Source of the DNA: Bacteroidota bacterium
GTDB taxonomy: Bacteria > Bacteroidota > Bacteroidia > CAIKAF01
DNA length: 64,000 bases
Direction: 5' to 3'
Assembly: GCA_016866335.1 (NCBI GenBank)
Contig: VGMT01000003.1
Span: forward strand, 62,001 to 126,000
Positions 27,406-34,784 of the stretch are shown piece after piece (position 1 is the stretch's first letter; the number at the start of each line of letters is the position of its first letter). The translations under genes were made by a program, and so were the position numbers. The notes beneath the pieces are model-generated. The model was given only the letters and a program-made list of their open reading frames with translations, was not told where the DNA came from and did no database searches.

Positions 27406-28439
27406 GAATTGGCGATAGAACGGGGTTGATATTGGCGCAAAAATTCGGGGCCGCTGCCTTTAAAATCAGCAAATTGCCGACCCAATTCGGCAATACGGGC
27501 AGCAGATTGACCCCCATTTTGAATGGGTTGCAGGCGTTTCAGTTCTTCCAAATCAAAATAGGAATGAACGGGTTTGCCCAAGGCCAACCCTACATACACC
27601 ACAGTTGAATACTGGGTAATAAGTTCCGCGCAGTTCGCAATCATGTGGTTGGTGTCGCCCGACTGAAAAACTAAGGTGTTTTCGGGGCAAAGAGCCACAA
27701 TTTCATTGTAGGCCCGGTCCCAAATTTCGTTGGGGTGCAGTTTGAAAATCATGGGCCTTCCCGCCGCGATTTTTACGCATTGTTTAATGAACTCAGGTCG
27801 GTTTTCGCGCCGGAACGTTTCCCGCATATCGGTGGTGCATACCAACACGTAATCTTGAAATGGAAAGGAATTGTTTAAAAATGCCTGACAATTGTCAAAG
27901 TTGGGTATGCCGGTTACAATAATCTTGTCGGCCTCGGTTCCAAGGGAAGAATAATGCTGTTTGTAACCTTCGCTGGCAACGCAATAAACATCTGGGCCGT
28001 TCATGCTGCCGTTCAAGCTGGTGGTTCCTGTAAAATAGGCGGGGAGTCCCATTTTTTTAACCCATTTGCTCCAGGTATCTAAGGGGTCAACCATACCTTC
28101 TTGAACAAAAATAGACTTAGAACGCCGTGCCACCTCTGGATAAATCGCATCGGTACACATAAATACCAAATCGTATTTTCCCATGTTTTTGAACCCGCCA
28201 TAATCGTAATTCAAGTTGTGTTCGCGCACAAAATCTTCCGATTTTTTGCGAAACCTCCCATCAATAATGGTGTTTTCAAGCAAACCTATGCGCACCGCAA
28301 ATTTTTCCAATCGGGAATGTGGAAAAAACTGAGTAAAATACCCTTCAAAATCGCCTTTCAGTTCCTGGTAAATTTGGAACATCTGCGAAGTTTGGTTTGG
28401 CGAACCCAAAATAAACAAAGCCTTTCTGCGCGGGGTCAT
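27402..28439 (-). CDS. GT-B-like protein, CDP-glycerol glycerophosphotransferase / capsule type
   Basis: 345 residues with a two-Rossmann layout. DLVFMCTDAIYP, FVQEGMVDPL, VTGIPNFDN and FKLHPNE...YNEI are landmarks seen in glycerophosphotransferase and UDP-sugar 2-epimerase/GT-B proteins; a final ITQYSTVVYVGLALGKPV box fits nucleotide-sugar binding. It probably transfers or processes the sugar activated by the adjacent SpsF-like enzyme. The donor is unknown. Overlaps the genes on both sides by 4 nt. Confidence 0.7.
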   Translation of the reverse strand: MTPRRKALFILGSPNQTSQMFQIYQELKGDFEGYFTQFFPHSRLEKFAVRIGLLENTIIDGRFRKKSEDFVREHNLNYDYGGFKNMGKYDLVFMCTDAIYPEVARRSKSIFVQEGMVDPLDTWSKWVKKMGLPAYFTGTTSLNGSMNGPDVYCVASEGYKQHYSSLGTEADKIIVTGIPNFDNCQAFLNNSFPFQDYVLVCTTDMRETFRRENRPEFIKQCVKIAAGRPMIFKLHPNEIWDRAYNEIVALCPENTLVFQSGDTNHMIANCAELITQYSTVVYVGLALGKPVHSYFDLEELKRLQPIQNGGQSAARIAELGRQFADFKGSGPEFLRQYQPRSIANS

Positions 28440-28915
28440 GGCTCTACACGGTTAAAAAACAAGGACTTTCCAATCCAAGGGAATCCAATGTATGCGCGGA
28501 TTTCGGCCCTATTTCGACTAACCAAGGTGATTCGGCAATCGTAGGTTTTACCGCTTTCTGGGTCGTAAATCTTGCCGTCGTTCCAGGTGTCGTCTCCATC
28601 GTATTTTAAACCCAAAACCACTGGAATTCCAATGTAGGAGCGCGATCTAAGTTTGGGGTCGGGATTCAGGTGGTCTTTTTTCGGACTCCCATCGGCCCAA
28701 TGGTTGCGTTCCAGCCAAATAATTTTCCCATAAAACCGCTCGCTCTGCTTATCAATCCGAACTTTAAACGCTTTGTCGTCTTTCAACCAAGTGCCAACAA
28801 GGGCAACCTGACCAAATTTTTCGGCATCTCTGCTTTTTACGCTTCCCGGAGCAAAGCTCGATAGGCAAAGCAAAGCACATATTGACCACAATGCTATTTG
28901 GTGTGCAGTTCGCAT
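28436..28915 (-). CDS. DUF2147 domain exported protein
   Basis: 159 residues from the ATG at 28915. Signal peptide MRTAHQIALWSICALLCLSS, then the DUF2147 beta-barrel-like domain: GTWLKDDKAFKVRI, YGKIIWLERNH, GIPVVLGLKYDGDDTWNDGKIYDP and YDCRITL. These are small periplasmic or secreted proteins of unknown role. The start is fixed by a TATTTTTG promoter box ten bases upstream; a longer frame to 28972 would begin before it. First gene of the operon, overlapping the GT-B-like gene. Confidence 0.87.
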   Translation of the reverse strand: MRTAHQIALWSICALLCLSSFAPGSVKSRDAEKFGQVALVGTWLKDDKAFKVRIDKQSERFYGKIIWLERNHWADGSPKKDHLNPDPKLRSRSYIGIPVVLGLKYDGDDTWNDGKIYDPESGKTYDCRITLVSRNRAEIRAYIGFPWIGKSLFFNRVEP

Positions 28916-28925
28916 AATTCGAGTG

Positions 28926-28933
28926 CAAAAATA
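28926..28933 (-). promoter_or_regulatory. -7 box TATTTTTG for DUF2147-glycan operon
   Basis: Exact TAnnTTTG on the minus strand, ending 10 nt before the ATG at 28915. Likely the only promoter for all four overlapping genes. Confidence 0.5.
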
Positions 28934-29048
28934 CGGCTTTGTAACAGCAGGCACAAGGAAAAAGTTCAACAAAAGCCCAAAGAATTGTTAAGTATTCTTT
29001 GTTAATAGATTTAAACCATTGAATATAAGCGGTTTGTGTTTTTTTTCA

Positions 29049-29197
29049 GGGCGGCGAACGGGCTTTCAGGCTTAGTCCGCGGTTGCCGAAAGGCTGGCCC
29101 AGCTGGTTTGCGGGGGCTCCTAAAGTCGCCTCCGCACCTAGCGGGCCAGGCTTCGGCAGCCTTGCGGGCTAAGCACTTCAATCCCTGCCGCAGCCGC
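29049..29197 (-). repeat. GC-rich structured intergenic repeat, copy B
   Basis: Full copy on the minus strand, starting 22 bp past the stop of the gene ending at 29220. The second stem is GCTTAG / CTAAGC, fully paired yet different from the GGTAG / CTACC of copies C, D and F. The long central arm pairs TGCCGAA near its base and GCGG-GGC under the apical loop GACTTTAGGA. Nearly identical in the arm to copy E. Confidence 0.88.
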
Positions 29198-29219
29198 ATC
29201 AAGGATAAACAACCTGCAT

Positions 29220-30044
29220 TTATTTTTGGCTGTCTAAAATAATGGGAAAGTTAAAGACCTGCCGCTGATTGGGCTCAATGCCATCAAGCCAGCGCTGTAA
29301 ATCTTGCCTTAAATCAATGGGTGGAGCGGGCATGGGTTTTTTGAAAAACAACAACATCACCGATTTTGCCGCTTTTGGCTGGGTGTTTTCTAAAAAGTAT
29401 TCTCGCTGTGATTTGGGACTGGGAAAAAGATACTCCACCCCGGCTTCCAGTTTTTCTTGACGTTCCGCATCGTTTGGGTAAAAGCAAAAGGCAGAATCTC
29501 CTTCTAAAAAGTAGGCCAGCATGTAACTTCCAGCAGGCTTAACCCGGAATGTTAGCAGGGTTTCGTATGGGTATGCGGGCAAAATTCCTTTAATCTCATG
29601 GGTGAAAGCCGGATCGGGGTCGGTTTTGTATTGAATTACGCTGGCACGAATGCAGCGTTCCACTTCCATTAAATTGAATTCATTGATTTTTTTCTTGGGT
29701 TCTTCCAGCTCTTTCCATTCCGTTATGCCTCCTTTGTATCGAGTTTGAACCACCTTTGAAAAGGCTTCGGAGTACACATTCCCTCCTTCAGACTGCTGCA
29801 TTTGGGTACTTGAATTCAGCTCGAGGGGAATTCCAGCGCGGTTTAGGGCCTCTTCCATGGCTTTCTCAAGGGCACAGCGCTGAACATCTTGCATTGTTTG
29901 GTTGCTTTCCATAACGCATCGGCCACAGGCATCTACTTTTTGGGCATGTAGCCGATTCGGTAAATTGAAAGCAAAAAACAGGCACATGGCCAGCAGGGCA
30001 AAGCGCCCATGAAAACCGGCGGAATTAGGAAGCAGAACAGGCAT
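29220..30044 (-). CDS. Exported protein with DUF4384-like domain, caspase partner
   Basis: 274 residues. A signal-like hydrophobic stretch (about 15-33) is followed by an LPP20/FlgO-like helical part (ALEKAMEEALNRAG) and, near 170-205, SYMLAYFLEGDSAFCFYPND...AGVEYLFP, the layout of DUF4384, a domain often paired with caspase-fold or kinase proteins. Starts 3 nt after the stop of the caspase gene on the same strand, so the two are co-expressed. Several Cys near the mature N-terminus could be structural. The start codon is not certain. Confidence 0.65.
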   Translation of the reverse strand: MPVLLPNSAGFHGRFALLAMCLFFAFNLPNRLHAQKVDACGRCVMESNQTMQDVQRCALEKAMEEALNRAGIPLELNSSTQMQQSEGGNVYSEAFSKVVQTRYKGGITEWKELEEPKKKINEFNLMEVERCIRASVIQYKTDPDPAFTHEIKGILPAYPYETLLTFRVKPAGSYMLAYFLEGDSAFCFYPNDAERQEKLEAGVEYLFPSPKSQREYFLENTQPKAAKSVMLLFFKKPMPAPPIDLRQDLQRWLDGIEPNQRQVFNFPIILDSQK

Positions 30045-30047
30045 TGC

Positions 30048-31724
30048 TTATTCTACAGTCCAAGATTCCCAGCGGTTTTCTAAAGCTGGAGGAGTAAGAA
30101 TTTGGGGTTCCTGAATTTTACCCTGTCTTGCTGTTTCTTTATCAACTTGGGTTTTGGCATAACCAAACAGATCGCCATATTTGGCTGAACTTCCCATGTT
30201 TTGAATGCCTTTTAACAAGAAATACGTTAAAAATCCATGTTTTTTATCTTGATAAACGGCGCTGCTTTGACTTCCACTGGAAGAGGTCAACACCACCATA
30301 TTTTCAGGGATAGCTCCCTCTTTTGGGCGCACGCGCACCCCTTTTTTAGCTACCAACTCTTCGTTCCGAGCTCCACCCGAGAAGCAGGCATCCAACACAA
30401 CCGTTATTTTTTGGGCAGGGAATTTTATAAGCTGTTCGTAAACCTCTTTCAAAGCAATGCCCATTTCGGGGCGGTCTCCTGAAATATCGACCGGAATTAA
30501 ATAGGGCGTTTGGTCTGCGTCCGAGGGCAGTCCATGACCGCTGTAAAAGAAATACAATTCAGACTCGTTACCTGTAGCTCGGGCAAGGTTGGATAGCCAG
30601 TCTAAACCGCCGCGCATTTCGCCCGAAGTGGCGTTGCGCAGCAATTTAATGTGTCCAGCTTCAACCCCAAAACTATGCTCCAAATATTGGGCGAAAACCA
30701 TAGCATCGTTTTCAGCATAATCTACGTTTACTGCAACACTTAAGCCTGAACGACGGCTGGCATAATCTTCATTTCCAATGATTAAGGCCAAACGGTTTGG
30801 GTTTGACTTTGAGGTTTTAGGGATGTTGCGGTCCACATCGCTTTTCAATGAGGCCGCTTCGATGTTCACCTTTTCTTGGGCTTGGGCTTCTACCACCAAT
30901 TTTCGAGGGGCGGCCATTTGTTGGTTCATAGCGAAACTTTGATTCCAAGATTCGGCATACTTGCCGTAGGATTCACGGATCGACATCGAAATAGGAACGG
31001 TGGACAAACTGTATTTTGAATTTATAATCACCGAGTAGGTTAAATTCCGGGTTTCTCCAGGCATCAATTGAGAAATTCGCTGCATTTCTTCGCCATCAAG
31101 AAGCATTACGTTTTCGGGAAGTTTTAGCCCGGTTGATATGTCCTTTGCTATGCCCTGACCTGTATTTTGAACCAACACCTGCAAGTCGAATTTGGCTAAA
31201 GGCTTCAAAATACCGTCGCCCGACAAACTAAAGTCGGCCACTTTTACCATAGGCGATTGAAAGGCCCTGGTTTCAATGTCGAGCGCAAATTCAGGTGGAT
31301 TAAAACCGTTGGGCTCTTCAATGCTGACCTTCAAACCTAAATTACCTTGAACCGTGGTCATATCGGCTTGAATGGGAATTCGAAAATTTATGGTTCCAGA
31401 TTTAGGAACCCGGGCTAAATTCACTCGATTGTCGATGCGAATTCCTTGGGTACTGCCAGAAGATTGAATTCCTGCCACCAAATTTAATCCATCACCGAAT
31501 CCGGTATTTTTAAGGGCAAATTCCAAATGGCACACTTCATTGGCATCAATAGCGGAGTTGCCGTCGGCATCTACAAACCTAAGTGAACCTTCAACCACCG
31601 ATAAAATAGGCGGTTCAATTTTGGGCTTAATGTTCAGGGAGGCCGGGGCGCTAACGGCTTTTTTTTGCCCGTTTGCCATTCCTACAAAAAGAAAGGCGAC
31701 AGAAAATAGAATTAATTTACGCAT
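30048..31724 (-). CDS. Exported caspase-fold (peptidase C14-like) protein
   Basis: 558 residues. Signal peptide (first ~19, ending ANGQ), then two CARF-free Ig-like segments (about 40-260) typical of surface proteins, and a C-terminal caspase domain from ~310: RLALIIGNEDY, catalytic His in FFYSGHG (His397) and Cys in LDACFSGG (Cys447). Both catalytic residues are present, so an active peptidase is expected in the periplasm or at the surface. The ATG at 31724 is chosen for the signal peptide and lies 21 nt after a promoter box. Confidence 0.9.
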   Translation of the reverse strand: MRKLILFSVAFLFVGMANGQKKAVSAPASLNIKPKIEPPILSVVEGSLRFVDADGNSAIDANEVCHLEFALKNTGFGDGLNLVAGIQSSGSTQGIRIDNRVNLARVPKSGTINFRIPIQADMTTVQGNLGLKVSIEEPNGFNPPEFALDIETRAFQSPMVKVADFSLSGDGILKPLAKFDLQVLVQNTGQGIAKDISTGLKLPENVMLLDGEEMQRISQLMPGETRNLTYSVIINSKYSLSTVPISMSIRESYGKYAESWNQSFAMNQQMAAPRKLVVEAQAQEKVNIEAASLKSDVDRNIPKTSKSNPNRLALIIGNEDYASRRSGLSVAVNVDYAENDAMVFAQYLEHSFGVEAGHIKLLRNATSGEMRGGLDWLSNLARATGNESELYFFYSGHGLPSDADQTPYLIPVDISGDRPEMGIALKEVYEQLIKFPAQKITVVLDACFSGGARNEELVAKKGVRVRPKEGAIPENMVVLTSSSGSQSSAVYQDKKHGFLTYFLLKGIQNMGSSAKYGDLFGYAKTQVDKETARQGKIQEPQILTPPALENRWESWTVE

Positions 31725-31745
31725 AGAATGAACAACATCTAGCCT

Positions 31746-31753
31746 CAAAGTTA
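31746..31753 (-). promoter_or_regulatory. -7 box TAACTTTG for caspase operon
   Basis: Exact TAnnTTTG on the minus strand, 21 nt before the ATG at 31724, within the 89 bp divergent gap. The plus-strand gene has only an imperfect box (TTAATTTG). Confidence 0.5.
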
Positions 31754-31813
31754 AGAACTTCTGCTAAAAGGTTCGTTCATTTTTATGTTAATTTGCAATC
31801 TAAATTTCAAATA

Positions 31814-32719
31814 ATGAGGCGATTTCTTCCCCTGTTTCTGTTGTTGATAAGCTGCCTCTTTTCTGGTCTTTCTGCTCAACGGGTGCGCGATGTGGAGATG
31901 AGCCAAAGCGGGAAAAATGTGATCATTGAATATACCCTTGAGGCCAACAGCCCCCAAGAGATTAAGTTGTACGTGAGTAAAGACGCTGGCCGTAGCTATT
32001 CAGACCCCTTGCGCAAGGTTTCGGGCGATGTAGGAAAGGGCATCAAAGCTGGCCGCAAACGGATTGAGTGGAGGGTTTTGGAAGAGGTAGATGAATTGGT
32101 GGGTGACCGGATTGTTTTTATGGTTGAAATTGTGGAAGAGGCACCCGTTGTAAAGTACACCAAGCCAAAACCATACATCGATTACGATGACCTGGAACCC
32201 GAGGGGGGCAATGTGCGCATTGGAGCCCTGTTTGAAGTCATGGAATCGGGCAACGCCCAAAGCATTGGCTATGGATTTCGATTTGAATGGTTTGTCAGCC
32301 CTGGGTTTAGTATGGATTGGCAGTTTTTATTTGGGAACAATTATCAGGGTAATTTTTACACTCAAGTGCCCGGTGCGGCCGTGGCTTTTAGCGAACAAAC
32401 AGGCGACCCATGGTTGGCTGCCGAAATGGGCGAGGGAGCCCTTTCGCTCTTTCTTCTGGGCCTTATGCTTCCCGAAGGTTTTACCATCCACATGTTTCCC
32501 CATCCTAGGATTGAACTCGCACCCTCTCTAACCCTATTAAGGGCCGATTACAACAATCGGAACAATCAAAAAACCACGCTGGGAGGAGCCATTACCCTTC
32601 GCATGAATTATCAACCTTTTCGAAGATTTACGCTTTCGCCGGCCTTGGGAGTTCGGTTGGATTACGAAACAGGCGACCCATCTTTGCTGTACGGTTTGGG
32701 CTTGGGCTTGCGTTTGTAA
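31814..32719 (+). CDS. Exported protein, Ig-like N-terminus and beta-barrel-like C-terminus
   Basis: 301 residues. Signal peptide MRRFLPLFLLLISCLFSGLSAQ. The next ~90 residues (EIKLYVSKDAGRSYSDPL, GKGIKAGRKRIEWRVLEE, GDRIVFMVEI) match a beta-sandwich seen in Bacteroidota surface proteins that accompany caspase and formylglycine-type domains. After ~125 the protein has alternating aromatic strands ending LLYGLGLGLRL, a likely outer-membrane barrel. Divergent from the caspase operon, suggesting one system. Confidence 0.7.
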   Translation: MRRFLPLFLLLISCLFSGLSAQRVRDVEMSQSGKNVIIEYTLEANSPQEIKLYVSKDAGRSYSDPLRKVSGDVGKGIKAGRKRIEWRVLEEVDELVGDRIVFMVEIVEEAPVVKYTKPKPYIDYDDLEPEGGNVRIGALFEVMESGNAQSIGYGFRFEWFVSPGFSMDWQFLFGNNYQGNFYTQVPGAAVAFSEQTGDPWLAAEMGEGALSLFLLGLMLPEGFTIHMFPHPRIELAPSLTLLRADYNNRNNQKTTLGGAITLRMNYQPFRRFTLSPALGVRLDYETGDPSLLYGLGLGLRL

Positions 32720-32763
32720 ATGAGTTGGCTGTTTTTTCTCATGGCTTGGCTGTAGTGTTTGTT

Positions 32764-32912
32764 GCGCCCGCGGGCGGGATTGAACACGGTAGCACGCACA
32801 GGTGCTGGGCTCTGCCCCGCGAGGCGCGGAGGCGACTTTAGGAGCCACCGCAAGCCCGCTGGGGCAGTGCCCAGCAACGGCGGACTACCGGAGAAAGCCC
32901 GATACCCGCCCC
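32764..32912 (+). repeat. GC-rich structured intergenic repeat, copy C
   Basis: Full copy on the plus strand between convergent genes, 44 bp past one stop and 9 bp before the other. Second stem CGGTAG / CTACCG is perfectly paired. The apical arm is GCGG-A-GGC / GCC-A-CCGC closing loop GACTTTAGGA. The left end reads GCGGGATTGA, one change from the consensus. Confidence 0.88.
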
Positions 32913-32921
32913 CAAAACCAC

Positions 32922-33662
32922 CTACAAAATAAATGGGAAAATGGCCTTGCGCTCGCCCGGATATTCTGGGAAACGTTGCCTATACCAGCGGTGATGCGCC
33001 AATGCTCGGGGCAGCAAGTTGGCCAAGGTCCAAATCCAAAAGCTGAGGCCTGCCAGGCTGCCGCACATGAGTGCAAAGCCGCCCCATTCCATGATTTCGC
33101 CCAACAAATTGGGGCAAGAAATGAAGCGGAACAAGGGCCCATCTGGAATTTTATAGCCTGTTTCGCCGGGCTTGCGAAGGGCAATTAAGCGTGAATCGGC
33201 GGCGTAATTCAGGGCGAAGCCCAGCACAAAAAGCAGGAATCCCAGACCGAAGCTCCAAGTGCTTGCCGTTTCCCGGTTGGTTTGCGACAAATCCCAGCCC
33301 AACACGCTGCCGTTCACCAAATTAAACAGCATGGCCGAGCCCATAATGAGCAGCGGCATGGTTTTGCCTTGGGTGCGCAAACGAAATGGGAAAACGAAGC
33401 TGCGGTGCAGATAATGCAAGGAAAAAAGGCCACACAGAATCAGAATTTGGGGCTCTTGAGGCAAGCCCAAATGCCAAAACCAGGCCCAAAACACCAGCAA
33501 AACAAAGCCTTCCATGATAATCCAACCCATGCGGTTGGGAATGGTGGGGCCCCAGCCCGGACTTTGGTGCCGGCCGTAGGGGGCATTTTTTCTAAGCAAA
33601 TACAGGAAGGTGATTAGGGCTAGGCCTATCCAGGCGAACAGCAGGTTTTCGGTGGAAATCAT
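32922..33662 (-). CDS. Steroid 5-alpha-reductase / enoyl-reductase family membrane protein
   Basis: 246 residues with about six hydrophobic segments. The C-terminal half fits the 3-oxo-5-alpha-steroid 4-dehydrogenase family closely: GYKIPDGPLFRFISCPNLLGEIMEWGGF split over two boxes, then RALAHHRWYRQRFPEYPGERKAIFPF. Relatives include steroid 5-alpha-reductase, trans-2-enoyl-CoA reductase (TECR) and polyprenol reductase, all NADPH double-bond reductases. Its neighbours (MaoC dehydratase 10 nt upstream, HAD phosphatase) favour an acyl or isoprenoid substrate over a steroid. Last gene of the operon. Confidence 0.85.
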   Translation of the reverse strand: MISTENLLFAWIGLALITFLYLLRKNAPYGRHQSPGWGPTIPNRMGWIIMEGFVLLVFWAWFWHLGLPQEPQILILCGLFSLHYLHRSFVFPFRLRTQGKTMPLLIMGSAMLFNLVNGSVLGWDLSQTNRETASTWSFGLGFLLFVLGFALNYAADSRLIALRKPGETGYKIPDGPLFRFISCPNLLGEIMEWGGFALMCGSLAGLSFWIWTLANLLPRALAHHRWYRQRFPEYPGERKAIFPFIL

Positions 33663-33672
33663 GGTTCGGAAA

Positions 33673-34131
33673 TTAGGTTGGGGTTTGTGCCACAGGAATT
33701 AACATGTGCAGAACCACCATGGTTAATTCCTGAACCAAGGTTTGGTCGGTCAAGTAAAAAGAAAAATACCACTCTACTTTGCCATAGGCTTTTTCGGGTC
33801 GGGCCGAGCAGGATAGGACTTTGGCTTTGCAATGCAACATTTGGTCGGGACGTAGGGGCAACAGCATGTTCCAGTTTGAAATGCCCTTGCCGGCCAAAAC
33901 CGAATGGGCAAACCGGGGAATCCATTCCCTTAAATAAATGGCATGGAAAGGGTGTGGGCCTGAAGCAATCAGACCGCCGAAGGGGCCTTGGGCTGCGGCC
34001 TCGGCCGAGGTATGCCAAGGAATGGGGTCGTAGGTCTTGGCAAATTCCATGATTTCATGGGCGGTGAACGAAAGGCTACCAAAGTCAAATTCTTGGCCTG
34101 CTTTCAGGTCGGCGAAGTGGAGTGCTTTCAT
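33673..34131 (-). CDS. MaoC-like hot-dog dehydratase
   Basis: 152 residues, one hot-dog domain. FAKTYDPIPWH (about 30-40) supplies the catalytic Asp and His of R-specific enoyl hydratases, and FGGLIASGPHPF the second half of the signature. It would interconvert 3-hydroxyacyl and trans-2-enoyl thioesters. Its ATG overlaps the TGA of the HAD gene (ATGA). Placed directly before a possible enoyl reductase, it may supply that enzyme's substrate. Confidence 0.87.
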   Translation of the reverse strand: MKALHFADLKAGQEFDFGSLSFTAHEIMEFAKTYDPIPWHTSAEAAAQGPFGGLIASGPHPFHAIYLREWIPRFAHSVLAGKGISNWNMLLPLRPDQMLHCKAKVLSCSARPEKAYGKVEWYFSFYLTDQTLVQELTMVVLHMLIPVAQTPT

Positions 34132-34784
34132 GGTTTGAAGGGGCGAAAGTGAGGGTGGGTAGCCAAAGCCAGCATTTCTCGGTCGCCCCGGGAATCGCCG
34201 TAGGCATAAATTTTGGAAAACGAGTTCAGGTTAAAGGTTTCTTGAATGCGCCTTGCTTTTTCGGGGCCGTAGCAGTTTTGGCCCATAAATTCACCGCTGA
34301 ATAGGCCATTTTGGAATTTTAGTTGGGTGCACAACACGGTAGCGATGTTGAGTCGGTGTCCAAATTCCTGCATCCAGATTTGGGGGCTGGCTGAAACCAG
34401 GGCCAAGGTGGCTCCGGCCTGTCGGTGGGCTTCAATGGCACTTAGGGCTTGGGGGTACAGGCGTGGCCAGATTCGATCCAGCATGCGTTGGCCTTGTTCG
34501 CGCAGGTACGATTCCGACTTGCCTTTGTAGAATTCAGCAAGCAGGCGTTCTTTGGCTTGGCTGTTGCTTATTTTTCCCAATTTCCATTGAACGATGGGCC
34601 ATCGGCAGGCCCAGATTGGAGCCCAGCGGCCTAGGTTTCCGTGGGTTTGGGCAAAAAAATCCCAAAGGGTGTCGCCCGGAAGCAGGGTTCCGTCCACATC
34701 GAACAGGGCAAGGTCTTGGCCTTTATCTTCGAATGCAGCGGACACGGCCAGAATATCCAGTTTTGTTTTGGTTGCTGCCGGCAT
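34128..34784 (-). CDS. HAD-IB family phosphatase (SerB-like)
   Basis: About 218 residues. Motif I LALFDVDGTL with the nucleophilic Asp, motif II ALVSASPQIW, and motif IV YGDSRGDREML, as in the phosphoserine-phosphatase-like HAD-IB group. The start is uncertain: candidates are ATG 34784 (used) or GTG 34745, both inside the end of the upstream DUF1566 gene, because no start lies between that gene's stop and motif I. The genes thus overlap by 23-62 nt. Substrate unknown. Confidence 0.85.
   Translation of the reverse strand: MPAATKTKLDILAVSAAFEDKGQDLALFDVDGTLLPGDTLWDFFAQTHGNLGRWAPIWACRWPIVQWKLGKISNSQAKERLLAEFYKGKSESYLREQGQRMLDRIWPRLYPQALSAIEAHRQAGATLALVSASPQIWMQEFGHRLNIATVLCTQLKFQNGLFSGEFMGQNCYGPEKARRIQETFNLNSFSKIYAYGDSRGDREMLALATHPHFRPFKP

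Noticed and set aside
32802-33188. Plus-strand frame running out of repeat copy C
   Set aside because: Begins in the repeat and continues opposite the reductase gene; no independent support.
33678-34052. Plus-strand frame opposite the MaoC gene
   Set aside because: Shadow of a gene with clear catalytic motifs.
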